From assembly GCA_014529385.2 (NCBI GenBank), contig CM043958.1:80074025-80138024 (forward strand): 64,000 nucleotides of DNA, given 5' to 3'. Origin of the DNA: Adiantum capillus-veneris (lineage: Eukaryota > Streptophyta > Polypodiopsida > Polypodiales > Pteridaceae). Made by a program: the position numbers and the translations under genes. The notes below the pieces were generated by a model. It was not told where the DNA came from. It ran no database searches and saw only the letters and a program-made list of their open reading frames with translations. Positions 10,683-21,051 of this stretch are shown here, piece by piece; within the stretch, counting starts at the first letter, position 1, and every line of letters starts with the position of its first letter.

Positions 10683-12425
10683 CCTTTCTGAAATCCCATT
10701 TTGTTGAGGTGTCCTTGGGGTTTTCCTTTGTCTTCAAATGCCATTGCTAGCACAAAAGCTTTCAAAAGCTTGGCCGCAATATTCGCCTCCATTGTCGGAT
10801 ATGAGGCATTTAACCTTGGTACTTGTTTCATTCTCCACAAAGGCTTTCCACCTTTGAAATATGGAAAATACATCGGATTTATTCTTCACGACATAAACCC
10901 ATGTTTTTCTAGTCGCATCGTCTATGAATGTTACATAGTACAATGAGCCACCAAGTGATGGTGTACTTGCAGGACCCCAAACATCAATTTGAACCAACTC
11001 AAGTTTTTTATTTTTTCTTTCATTTCTTGATTTTTGAAATTTTACCCTCTTTTGTTTACCATAAACACAATCTTCATAGAACTCTAAGTCCACTTCTTTC
11101 AAACCTGGTAGAAGCTTCTTTGTTTGAAGGATTTGCATTCCTTTGGCACTCATATGCCCAAGTCGGTAGTGCCACACCGCACTGTCAACTTCTGTAGTTG
11201 CTGCACAAGCTGAAGGTTGCATGCTAACAGTACACAAGTAAAGTGTACCGACTTTTTCTCCCTTGGCAACCACCAAAGATCCCGTTGAGATCTTCCACCG
11301 TTTGTTTCTGAATGCAATGTTGTGACCTTCATCGTCCAATTGTCCTGTAGAGATCAAATTTTTGCGAAGAGAAGGAACATGCCTAACATCTTTAAGCTTC
11401 CATTCATTTCCGTTAGCAGTTTTGACAGAAAATGTACCTTTGCCGACAATCTCACAACCTTCATCATCTCCCAAGTATACATACCCAAAATTACCTTTGG
11501 TGTAGTCTTGGAAATGTTGCTTGTGTGGTGTCGCATGGAATGAAGCCCCGGAATCTACTATCCAGGAATTAGACACATTGTCTAATGAGAGAATTAGAGA
11601 ATCTTGCTCTACTTTACCTGCCCCATTGGCCTCCGATGTTGGCTTGTTGTGTTGAGACTCTGTCTCCTTCTTCTTCTTGGACCAGCAATCCTTCTTGACA
11701 TGGCCCTTCTTGCCGCAGTTCCAACATTCAAGAACTGACTTTGTGCGTGACTTGCTCCGCCTTGAGTGATCACGACCCTTTTGGTTTTTGAACCTCTCGT
11801 TCGGCCTTCCTCTTGTTTCCACTGATAGTGCAACACTTGATGATTCTCTTGTGCTTCTCCTTCGCATTTCCTCGCTTAGGAGAACACCCACAACATCATC
11901 AAACTTAAGAGTATTTGTGCCAGAGATAGAATTACTTATAGCCATCACAAGGCTGTCCCAACTATCCGATAGAGATGATAGTATAAGGAGAGCTCGCACT
12001 TCGTCATTGAAATTGATTTTCACTGATCGAAGTTGACTTATGTTTGTGTTAAAGTCATTTAGGTGTTCTGCAACTAAACCATTCTCTGCCATCTTTAGAT
12101 TGAACAGGCGCTTCATAAGAAATACCTTATTGGATGTCGATGGTTTCTCGTAGAAGTCGTCAAGTGACTTCATCAAGTCCTCCGTGGTCTTCATCTCCGA
12201 AACATTGAAGGCCACCATTGACGCCAAGCTTAACGGGATTGTTCCCAATGCCTTTCGATCAAGGACAATCCATGCTTCATCTGCCATTGTTGCGGGCTTG
12301 TTTGCAAGACCGCCTAGTGGCAAATAGAGGTCCTTCTAGTAGAGATAGTCTTCAATCTACATCTTCCAATGTTGGTAGTTTTTGCCGTTGAACTTCTCAA
12401 TATTGAGCTTTCCTTCCTTCGCCAT
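10683..12425 (-). pseudogene. Copia A copy 1 gag, protease and integrase N-terminal half
   Basis: The Gag ATG is at 12423-12425. Two in-frame TAG codons follow at 12357-12359 and 12336-12338; copy 2 has CAG at both positions. From about 12323 the frame is open to 10734. It shows a UBN2-type capsid, the zinc knuckle CWNCGKKGHVKKDC, the protease site WIVDSGASFHAT, the integrase zinc region (HYRLGHMSAKGM and YEDCVYGK, where copy 2 has CEDCVYGK, so one zinc cysteine is lost here), and the catalytic motifs VWGPA and SDNGGEY. A frameshift near 10735 separates it from the downstream part. It is inactive by several independent breaks. Confidence 0.9.
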
Positions 12426-12484
12426 AACTTCCACTCAATTCAAGGAATCCTTTCCTTGAGATAATTTAGCTACGAGCAAACCTT

Positions 12485-12496
12485 GCTCTGATACCA
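12485..12496 (-). other. Copia A copy 1 primer-binding site
   Basis: TGGTATCAGAGC on the minus strand, two bases inside the 5' LTR. It matches initiator-Met tRNA priming. Confidence 0.9.
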
Positions 12497-12498
12497 GT

Positions 12499-12583
12499 TG
12501 TTAGGAAATAAGACGTAGCTAAATAGATTTTTGAGTAGATTACTTAATGGAGAGAGATAGATTTCACACACAAGAGATTATAG

Positions 12584-12620
<37 letters not shown>

Positions 12621-13016
12621 CACGATATACGTGGTTCACCCAATGTGGGCTACGTCCATGGGAAAGCAGCCACTCAATGGATTTAGCACTTCAAAAGAAT
12701 AAGTAGTTTACAAAGGGATTAAACGCTTGATAGAGCTCCCGCCTTGCTTCACTCTCACCACATCACACTCACCTTGTTGCATCAACTTCACACTATGAAA
12801 TGTGTGTAGAAATGGCCTCCTTTTATAGGCCAAAAGGGCTGCCCTCTCTTATGAGAGGCAGCCATGTGTAGCCGCCCTTGCGCGAATAAGTCCAAATCGA
12901 ACCCTCCAATCTGCCCATGTGTGGACGCCCTTGAGAAGACAAGTCCGCTTTTGAATTCGGCCACCGACCCACCGGCCATTGACTTCCGACCACCGGCCAC
13001 CGGCCATTGACTACCG
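12499..13016 (-). repeat. Copia A copy 1, truncated 5' LTR
   Basis: It aligns with 2525-3290 from TGTTAGG up to the GC-rich 'ggccaccggccattgac' cluster and then stops, so roughly 250 bp of the outer end are missing. The GA run is longer here (about 12589-12616) than in the 3' LTR. Confidence 0.88.
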
Positions 13017-13163
13017 ATATTGTATTCATGATGCATCTATAACTGACATTGGCTATTGGTACTTGTTTGATTTGTCTTCTTGAGTGGAAGTGTTTGGTTT
13101 GAGTTATGGTAAAGTGGTTGAAGTGTTCAGCAACGGTGATGTAACTTCTTTGAATGTTTGTTT
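13017..13163 (+). other. Short host stretch between two insertions
   Basis: It lies between the truncated copia LTR and gypsy F1. It is AT-rich and ends with a T-rich tract that, with F1 removed, continues at 17769 into 'ttgtag' just before module 1. That looks like the 3' end of an intron. The word 'gcatct' at 13034-13039 repeats the left flank of copia A (2519-2524) and may be its target duplication. Confidence 0.4.
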
Positions 13164-13886
13164 TGTCATAAAATCTAATATCTAAACAACCCAAATGATT
13201 TTCTCATATTAAACTGATCATTTAATGTGGGATAATAAATAGGAACAAGGGTTAGGATATAGACATGTGATTAGGGATCTATCTCAACATGGGGCAAATG
13301 GTAAAGGGGTCCAAATGAGAGATGGTATGTCAAAGAGAAATCCTACCTAATGGAGCTTAAAGACCGTAGGGTTAGCTTCATTAAAGACCTCCAAAAGTTA
13401 GTGTTCAAAAGTAATTTCACCTTAGGAAAGCTAGGGCTGACCTTGAGGTGGGAATCCTACCCAAGCATGAGGTGCTTGTTGACTTGCTAAGTTTTAGTGG
13501 GAGCTTTACCCAAAATCTTGAGGTGTTTCTCACATGCTTAAATGATTAAAGTTCTTGAAGTATTCAATTCAAAGATAACTCTCAAGAGACATGAACACAC
13601 CATGCTTGATTGATTAAGTCCTTGAAGTATTCCATTCAACCAAATGACTAATAAGCACAAAAGATACATGTGCACATGATCCTCCACATGTGACCCTCAT
13701 GATGTGTTTGAATGCTATTGGTTAGGTTTTAAAGGGGTCCAATGAGAATTTAAGTACATGGAAATAAATAATTAACTTCTTTCTCTCAAAGAGGAAAAAG
13801 AGGACACATGTCCAAATGAAATAACAAAATAATAAGAGAGAGAGAGAGAGAGAGAGGTGGAGCAAACATGAGAAGGGGGGTATACT
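13164..13886 (+). repeat. F1 5' LTR, first half only
   Basis: It matches 16300-17037 from TGTCATAAAAT through the GA microsatellite to 'ggggggtatact'. The similarity stops there and pol sequence begins at 13889. Confidence 0.88.
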
Positions 13887-14701
13887 TACATGAGCTAAGA
13901 AGCTTTATTGGTATGTGTACATACTATAGAGGCTTCATAGCAAAATTTTCTCAAATAGTAGGACCATTACATGACCTAACAGAGAAGAACGTTAAGTATT
14001 CATGGACTGCTAAGGAGCAAAAATCTTTTCACAAGCTCAAAGAGAAGCTTACCTCTCACCCAGTCCTCATGCTTCTGGATCTCTCAAAGCCATTTGAGGT
14101 CCAATGTGATGCTTGTGGTGATTGCCTTCTTGGAGCAGTCTTGCTTCAAGAAGGGCATGCCATAGCATATGAGAGCCAAAGGCTCAATATAGATAAACAT
14201 GTCTTGGGCATTTATGAAAAAGAGCTTTTAGCTGTTCTACATGCCCTAGACACATGGAATAACTATTTATTGGGGATTCCATTTATTTTACGAACAGACC
14301 ATCAAAGTCTCAAGTACTTCATGATGCAAACAAAGCTTTCCGACAAACAAATGAGGTGGGAAAATTTTCTTTTGCAATTTAATTTTTATATTGCTCACAT
14401 TACTGATAAGCACAATCAAGTGGCCGATGCACTTTCACGAAGGCCAAAAGTCAATGCGGTGTCTATAGCAACTCACAATGATCTATCTTCCATGATAGAT
14501 GAGTATGCTATTGACCCTGACTTCAAAGATGTAATATCAGCCCTTGCTTTGGGGCAGAAAGAGGAACCATTGACCTTGCAGGATGGTTATCTTCTCCATG
14601 GAAATAGGCTATGTGTTACCCACTCCCTTCGTGAGAAATTCATGTATGGACCCCATGCTCCTCCCTATGCGGGGCATAGAGGCGTTCAACCTACTCTTTG
14701 A
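13887..14701 (+). pseudogene. F1 pol: RT end, RNase H, integrase zinc region
   Basis: The frame enters pol at HELRSFIGMCTYYRGF, the thumb/connection part of gypsy reverse transcriptase. RNase H follows with the catalytic-region FEVQCDACGD, then YEKELLAVLHALDTW and RTDHQSLKYF. The end of the segment is the linker before integrase, DGYLLHGNRLCV and PPYAGHRGVQPTL (the zinc-binding H region). A TGA at 14699-14701 stops it just before the HHCC site is completed. The codons upstream of HELR come from LTR sequence and are not part of the original protein. Confidence 0.85.
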
Positions 14702-15941
14702 GGAGTAGAGACATAATTCTATTGGCCTACCATGAAAGTGTACATACAAGAGTATGTTTCAAAATGTGTGGTATGCCAAAAGATTAAGTATGATATAGGG
14801 AAGAAACCTGGATTACTCCAGCCATTGCCAATCTCTAATTCACCGTGGGAGAGTATATCCATGGATTTTATCTTTGGATTACCCAAGTCTATCCATGGGA
14901 ATACGGGAATATGGACAATAGTCGACAGGTTTAGCAAGCAAGCATACTTTATTCTTGTCAAAAAGACTATTAAGGCACACCAAATGGAAACCATTAACAT
15001 ATCTCAGATTTTCAAACACCATGGATTACCAACATTTATCGTATCAGATAGAGATCCTAGAATGACCAGTAATTTTTGGAAAGGTCTCTTTGAAAATCGA
15101 AGTACAAGATTGAATTTCTCTTCGGCCTACAACCCACAAACGGATAGCCAAAGTGAGATAGCCAATCTTACGATACTCGATCTACTAAAGACTTATGTTA
15201 CAGAAGTAGATCAACGATAACAAAGGGAGAAGTACTTACCCCTTGTGGAGTATGTATACAATAATACTGTCCATACTGCTACAAGAAAAGCACCTTTTGA
15301 GATTATAGAGGGAAGACCTAAAAGTCCTTTGCTACTTAAAGTATATGGGAAGATCTTCACTGCTGATGAGTATAGCAGTGACCTACAATAATCTTTTCAA
15401 AATATTAAGGAGGCTATATCCATCTCTCAACAAAGGAAAAAAGCTGCTGCTCACAAGCATAGAAGGGCCTTAATATTCAAAGAAAATGATTGGGTCTTAC
15501 TTAAGTTTCCCAAGGCTCAATTGAGGCAAACGACGGGCAAAAATCCTATGGGCCATCAAAAGTATTATGCTAAATTAGCAAAAAGATACTATGGTCTTTT
15601 TCAAATCTTGAAGCCAATCAATGACATGGATGTCAACTCAAGTTTCCCAACCATTGGCTCATACACAATGCTTTTCATGTGAGCCTACTTAAGCCCTACA
15701 AAGGAGAGCCACCAATAGAATCAATTATTGAAGACCCTCCAGAAATCAAAGACCAAGAAGAGGTGCTACAACCCGAAGCTATCCTTTGGCATGAAGACAA
15801 GGTACTACGACATGGTAAGATTATCCGACGGTATCTTATTAAATTCAAAAATTATCCTTTTTAAGATGCTAGATGGATGCAAGGAATCCAGCTTAAGGAT
15901 AGTATGAACCTTGTCAATGCTTATAATGCTACATTAGAGTA
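14702..15941 (+). pseudogene. F1 pol: integrase with chromodomain-like tail, broken
   Basis: It continues integrase with the zinc cysteines (CVVCQK), the catalytic aspartates ([22 protein letters not shown]) and the glutamate region (YNPQTDSQSEIAN; F2 has YHPQTDGQSEIAN). A TAA at about 15219 and more stops and shifts follow (near 15390, 15640, 15862). After INDAFHVSLL-type residues the C-terminal tail RRYLIKFKNYPF...ARWMQ resembles a chromodomain, the part that in chromoviruses steers integration to particular chromatin. It is collinear with F2 30079-31038. Confidence 0.85.
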
Positions 15942-16299
15942 AGAAAATGTTCATGTTTCTTTTAAATGATCAATGTTTTTTTCTTATAAGACTAATTCTC
16001 TTAATATGGTGCACAAATTTAAGTAGTATGCAAACTACAAATCATGTTTGTTATGACGACGTCTCTCAAACACCATGTAGAATTTGTCACTCTACTCGGG
16101 AGGTTGAAATGGACTAAAGAGAAGACATGCTTGCGGCAACTATGTCTCCCAAGCACCAAATGGATTAGTCATCCATCTTGAAATGATGTCATAGGATAAA
16201 AAGGGATCCTCTACCCGCTAAGACAAATTGCCTAATGACTATGGCTTTATCTCTTTTATCTCATAGTCGAGGACGACTATGATTTCAAGAAAGAGGTAA
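15942..16299 (+). other. F1 3' untranslated region and polypurine tract
   Basis: This non-coding stretch lies between pol and the 3' LTR. It ends in the purine-rich tract 'caagaaagaggtaa' (about 16285-16298) directly before TGTCATAA, the expected plus-strand primer site. The same region in F2 is at 29725-30078 on the minus strand. Confidence 0.75.
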
Positions 16300-16974
16300 T
16301 GTCATAAAATATAATATCTAACCAACACAAATGATTTTATCATATTAAACTGATCATTTAATGTGGAGGGATAATAAACAAGAACAAGGGTTAGAATATA
16401 GACATGTGCTTAGAGATCTATCTCAACACGGGGCAAATGGTAAAGGGGTCCAAATGAGAGATGGTCTATCAAAGAGCAATGCTACCTAATGGAGCTTAAA
16501 GATAGTAGGGTTAGATTCATTAAAGACCTCCAAAAGTTAGTGTTCAGAAGTCCTTTGACCTTAGGCAATCTAGGGCTGACTTTGAGGTGGGAATCCTACC
16601 CAAGCATGAGGTGCTTATTAGCTTGCTAAGTTTTAGTGGGAGCATCCAAAAGCTTGAGGTGTTTCTCACATGCTTAAATGATTAAAGTTCTTGAAGTATT
16701 CAATTCAAAGATAACTCTCAAGAGACATCATGAATGTGCCATGCTTGATTTATTAAGTCCTTGAAGTATTCCATTCAACCAAATGACTTAATAAGCACAA
16801 AAGACACATGTCCAAATGATCCTCCACATGTGGCCCTCATGATGTGTTTGAATGCTATTGGTTAGGTTTTAAAGGGGTCCAATGAGAATTTATCTATACA
16901 TAAAAATAAATAATTAAGTTCTTTCTCTCAAAGAGGAAAAAGAGGACACATGTCCAAATGAAATAATAAAATAA

Positions 16975-17019
<45 letters not shown>

Positions 17020-17763
17020 TGGACCAAGCATGAGAGGGGGGGTATACTCTCCCACACACACACACACATGTCCTCTTATTGTGTGGAGTGCAAAATGCAA
17101 GAGTTCCATCTCCTTCTCCAAGTTTGTTGAGAAGTGGAGAGCCTACACCAACACTCTTGGCTATGGAATGCAAATCCAACTAAGAGCCATGCTTCAATGC
17201 TTACATTTTCCATCTTCTACATCTTCATTACTATGCTATTATGCTATGCTAAGCAAGAAGAGTGATGATAAGTGAGTAACTATTTCTTTCTCCTATGAAG
17301 TGTCACTTCTTCTTCCTCTTCCCCACCCTTATTCCCCGCTAGCTGTCTCCACCTTCGAAGGTGTTTGAGGCCTTGGGACTAAGGCTTGGGATAATTAATG
17401 ATTTTTGCAAATTTTATGTTAAGCTCATGATGCATGAAGCTTTCCATCTTCATAGCATCACCAAGGTCACAAGGAACACAAAGATTATATTGTAACAAAG
17501 TCTCTCTTGATGGACGAATCTATAATACAAACGCCTTTTGGAGGGGGGACCGACTCCAAGTAAACGTGGTCCTCATCTATTGTTATGTTCTTTAATACTC
17601 TCTCTTGCAAAATTATTGTCCATGCCAAGTTAATTAAGTACTATGTTTATGTTGCTACCATCAATTAAGTTCACCATCCAAGTTCTCAAAGTAATCTCAC
17701 AAAAATGCTCACTCTAATTCTTTTAATTCAACTTCTCAAAGTTCATAGGCCATTTGAATTACA
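16300..17763 (+). repeat. F1 3' LTR
   Basis: 1464 bp from TGTCATAAAAT to GAATTACA. It contains a GA run at about 16977-17013 and a short CA run. It is clearly related to, but distinct from, the F2-type LTRs at 18608-20213 and 28150-29724 (shared words such as 'gccttttggagggggg'). Confidence 0.9.
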
Positions 17764-17779
17764 TGTTTTGTAGTAAAAA

Positions 17780-18292
17780 ATGGCTCCCAAAATGATGTCC
17801 AAATGCTTTAGCCAAGGGAATGAGGTTTTGGCCATAGTGTTCAACAATTGGGCGACGCGATAGTCTAGGGATGAACAGGAACTCTTTTACTTAAAAATCG
17901 GGACCAAAGTATTTGGCATACCACTAAGCACAACTTGTTGGAAGAGTGTTGACCATAGTTACCTTGCCTGTCACCAAGAACCCTTCTGTCAATTCTTCAT
18001 CTATATTGATGACAGTCCAAGATATTGGTTTGCCAACCTCAGATTACTTCAACTCAGAATATGGTTAGGCCTAGAAGACATGTTCTACTACTTGGCGATG
18101 CACTCCCAAATGTTAAGGATTGCCGAAGTTGTTAAGAATATTGAAGCTCTTGGAACAGCTGTCATAGGAAGAGAAAAGCTAGAGGATAATTACAGACCAC
18201 GTTGTTACATGGGAGGTCTAAGAGAATACCCTGTCATGAGTGTTAAAAAAAATATTTATAGAACTAGCTCCAAGACACCCATAATATTGTAA
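17780..18292 (+). pseudogene. Element X module 1, unknown protein
   Basis: I do not recognise this protein. From the ATG at 17780 the frame has one TAG (17861-17863) and is otherwise open to 18292, about 170 codons. The first ATG lies just after a T-rich tract ending in 'tgtag', like a splice acceptor. It carries the block LFYLKIGTKVFGIPLS, which lines up with VLYLNLCSLLDIPSRE in module 2 and ILYINTYELTLRLTKE in module 3. Further along, PFCQFFIYID aligns with GFCEKVIIRV of module 2. The three modules are therefore probably repeats of one domain. The TAG could be a mutated CAG. The last 12 bases lie in an 88-bp tandem duplication. Confidence 0.55.
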
Positions 18293-18456
18293 TGAAATCA
18301 TAAAGATCATATTTTGATGAATAAAAGAAGCATAGATTTAGTTTTGGTTCACATGTGTACTAAGTTTCATAATATTGTAATGAAATCATAAAGATCATAT
18401 TTTGATGAATAAAAGAAGCATAGACTTAGTTTTGGTTCACATGTGTACTAAGTTTT
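18281..18456. repeat. 88-bp tandem duplication in an intron-like spacer
   Basis: Two near-perfect 88-bp units (18281-18368, 18369-18456) starting 'ataatattgtaatg'. They sit between modules 1 and 2, directly before a pyrimidine-rich tract ending in TAG at 18473. Confidence 0.9.
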
Positions 18457-18473
18457 CTCTCTCATTGTTTTAG

Positions 18474-18607
18474 ATGGATCTTCTTAATTGTCTTGATGAA
18501 CTCCCAAGTGATTTTGCACAAAGAATCTTTTTCAATTATGCGGTTGGACCCAGTCTCCATTAGGGAATTGAAGTGGTTCGAGTTTCAAAGGGGACTAGAG
18601 ATTACCT
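18474..18607 (+). pseudogene. Element X module 2, first part
   Basis: It starts with ATG right after the acceptor-like tract 'ctctcattgttttag'. The residues LDELPSDFAQRIFF followed by VVRVSKGTRDYL have a loose F-box-like spacing (LP..., later V-S-K), but this is a weak resemblance only. A TAG at 18561-18563 interrupts the frame. The frame runs unbroken across the solo LTR insertion: removing the LTR and one target copy joins 18607 to 20220 in the same phase. That shows this was continuous coding sequence when the LTR element inserted. Confidence 0.55.
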
Positions 18608-18979
18608 TGTCATAAGAACTAATATCTAATTCTCCTAAATGATTTTCTCATGTTAAAATGATCATTTAATATGGGGAAGTGCTAGGGGAGAAAAAGCTAG
18701 AATATTGGTTAAGCTGGCAGACCGGCCGCAATAGGGATCCAAAGGAGGGAAAATAGGGATCCAAAGGGGGGGCATCTGTAAAAGAGCAATGTGCAACAAT
18801 GGGCTTCAAATACCTTAGGGTTTAGCCCATTAAGACTTCCAAAATGCTAAGGTTCTAAAGCTCAAAGGTAAGTCCAAATGGTCAAGCTTAGTGGAATTGG
18901 ATGCTTTGTGAGTGTACAAAAAGTGTTCAAGTGGTCCTAGATTGATGGGGGCGAGCCCTTTTAGTAGGGGATGAGAGAG

Positions 18980-19015
<36 letters not shown>

Positions 19016-19528
19016 ATGCAAGCCCCTTTACACAAAGGGAATAAGGGACACATGCTAGCTCTCTAGCCCAGTTGCCCCCAAGGCGCACTCAAATCCTATT
19101 GGATGGCCATAGAGGTGGATCAATGAGAATTGGGCTAGAGTAATTTTAGTTTAATTCATTTAAAAACACTTCATAAAAGAACCAATAATAATTAGGCTCT
19201 CTAGAAGACTATTGGGGACGTCTCCCAAGGGGTCCAATCAGCAGCCCAATGGCTTGCTTGCTTCCTATTGGCCAAAGACAAAGGGTTCCAATGAGAATCT
19301 AGTTGCATTATTTAATTACATAAAGATCTCACAAAAGGGGAAAGGGGACACATGTCACAAGGCTATCACTTATGCCTCTTAATTCCTATTGTCTAAGCTT
19401 AGAAAGGTCCAATGGGAAGCCAACAGGTGGAATTAGCAAGAGGGGTCGACCAAGATGAGAGAGGGGGACTGATTTGTTGAAGGCATTATCACACACACAC
19501 AGAGAAAATCTCAGGTGTGAAGCAAGAA

Positions 19529-19571
<43 letters not shown>

Positions 19572-20213
19572 AAGCTTTAATGGAAATCTTATCATCTACT
19601 GCAAGCTTGGAGAAGGGAGGCCTACGCCAACAACTCTTGGCTTTGTGATGCAAATCCAACCAAGAGCCAAGCTTCAATGCATGCTCATCTCCTCTACCAT
19701 GCTAATTACTAAGCTATGCTATGCTAATATGAGTGATTATGTGAGGAGATGTACATATTTCTTGTAAGACTACTCCTTCTTCCTCTCAATCTACTCTCAT
19801 ACCCCACTAGCTCTCACCATCTTCGAAGGTGTGTGGGGTCTTGGGTCTGAGACCTTGAGGGAATTGATGTTGTGTTTTATAAGTGTTTGCTTAGTGCTTG
19901 AAGCTTCCATCCTCATTGCACTAGCTAGTTATTGAAGGAACACAAAGAATTGTATTGTAAAATGTCTCCCTTGATGGGGGAAACCTATAATACAAAGCCT
20001 TTTGGAGGGGGATCGGGCTTCATGTAAATTCGGTCCTCAACTGTTGTCAATAGCTTAATTTCTCTCTCTTTTGAAGTATTGTTCATGCCTATCTAACTAG
20101 GTGTTATGCTTTTTGTTGCTCTCTCCACCCAAGCACTCTTGCTATGCTCATTAGGAATCTATTCTAATGAAATGCTCACTATGTCTATGTTATCTAGGCC
20201 ATTAAATGTTACA
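18608..20213 (+). mobile_element. Solo LTR of the gypsy F2 family
   Basis: A single 1606-bp LTR from TGTCATAAGAAC to AATGTTACA, flanked by the direct repeat TTACCT (18602-18607 and 20214-20219). It matches the F2 LTR at 28150-29724 in reverse orientation. There is no internal region, so unequal recombination between two LTRs probably removed the rest. CA (about 18980-19013) and CT (about 19531-19566) microsatellites lie inside. Confidence 0.9.
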
Positions 20214-20219
20214 TTACCT

Positions 20220-20655
20220 TGTACCCAACACTTACATAGCATGGGAGTTATATGTTGAAGCTCAACCTGAACATCGAAGACAAGTTCCTCATAGGTTCAT
20301 GACCAACCCACAGCTTTGGGTGAAGGAAAAGATCCAAGAAGACGATGTTAAAGTGCAAGGATATGTTCTTTACCTTAACTTATGCTCTCTTTTGGACATA
20401 CCGAGTCGTGAACTTATACTTCGTAAGAAGGCCCTTACGCTAAACCAAAGATACGGCTTTTGTGAGAAGGTCATAATTAGAGTATGGAAGAATTCAAATG
20501 GCGGAAACCAATTCTATTATGTACCCCACGATTGGTTTAATAGAGTCTATGGACCTATTCTCAAATACAAACCTCACAATGTTACCATTACCTTTGATGA
20601 CTACGAGAAATCAAGTTGCATTAGTGACTTTCTTGAGCACAACCAAAAGCAGTGA
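20220..20655 (+). pseudogene. Element X module 2, main part
   Basis: Continuation of module 2 after the solo LTR, open for 145 codons to a TGA. Visible blocks are VLYLNLCSLLDIPSRE and, near the end, YGPILKYKPHNVTITFDDY. The latter aligns with FGKSLIYNPRNVKILYNAY in module 3 (8 of 19 residues identical, several others similar). It is rich in aromatic residues with no transmembrane stretch. No enzyme motif is recognised. With the first part it makes about 190 codons. Confidence 0.55.
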
Positions 20656-20678
20656 GCTTGAGTAGATACTTCTACTAG

Positions 20679-20906
20679 AATTATGTAAACAAACGACATG
20701 CTCATGTAAACTACTTTACTGGATTATCACCTAAGGATGTATCACGGGGGGGAGAATGGTACAAAAAGAAAGACATGACTTTTAGTGCACAAGCTGAAGT
20801 GCTAAACTTTGACACTCGACATGTGAACAAGTATAAGGATAGAACAACAATTGTAGGAACCAATAATTGGTTCATAGGACCCTTTCGTATTTATGTATCT
20901 CCCTAG
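20679..20906 (+). pseudogene. Element X module 2 tail, frameshifted
   Basis: A 75-codon open stretch in another frame than the main part, from after a TAG (20676-20678) to a TAG (20904-20906). It includes GGEWYKKKDMTFSAQAEVL and RTTIVGTNNWFIGPF. The second block corresponds in position to MGVLVTNKYLTQEWYD in module 3 and TAVIGREKLEDNY in module 1, which suggests module 2 originally continued here and was broken by a frameshift. Confidence 0.45.
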
Positions 20907-21051
20907 AAACACTATGTATCTTTTTGGTCTTCTGCGGTTATTAAAACAAATTGATTTTGATATAACACATATTGTTTTGAAGATATAATATTTGAGTTTT
21001 TTCTTGCTTTTCATCATTATAACTAACATGAGTGATGGGGTGTGTGTGTAG

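Larger units (their letters stand above)
2525..13016 (-). mobile_element. Ty1/copia family A, copy 1, interrupted by copia B
   Basis: A copia retrotransposon read on the minus strand. The 3' LTR is at 2525-3290, then the polypurine tract, RNase H, reverse transcriptase, integrase, protease and Gag, the primer-binding site at 12485-12496, and a truncated 5' LTR at 12499-13016. Copia B sits inside its RNase H region. The whole body is collinear with copy 2 at 42466-54369. The coding region is broken: two TAG stops near the Gag start, a frameshift between reverse transcriptase and RNase H, and further breaks near 10680 and in RNase H. The outer end of the 5' LTR is lost at about 13016. Confidence 0.9.
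13164..17763 (+). mobile_element. Ty3/gypsy element F1, internally deleted
   Basis: A 4.6-kb gypsy derivative with matching 5-bp target copies TGTTT at 13159-13163 and 17764-17768. The 3' LTR is complete (16300-17763). The 5' LTR is cut at about 13886 and joined directly to the end of reverse transcriptase, so primer site, gag, protease and most of RT are gone. The remaining pol (RNase H, integrase, chromodomain-like tail) carries stops. The related minus-strand element F2 (28150-32197) gives the fuller sequence for comparison. Confidence 0.88.

Noticed and set aside
12485-12496. tRNA genes at the several 'gctctgatacca' sites
   Set aside because: These are primer-binding sites next to LTRs; no cloverleaf surrounds them.
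18474-18607. F-box gene
   Set aside because: The LPSDFAQRIFF start is suggestive, but the F-box match is weak and the remainder has no Kelch, LRR or FBA pattern; not enough to name it.
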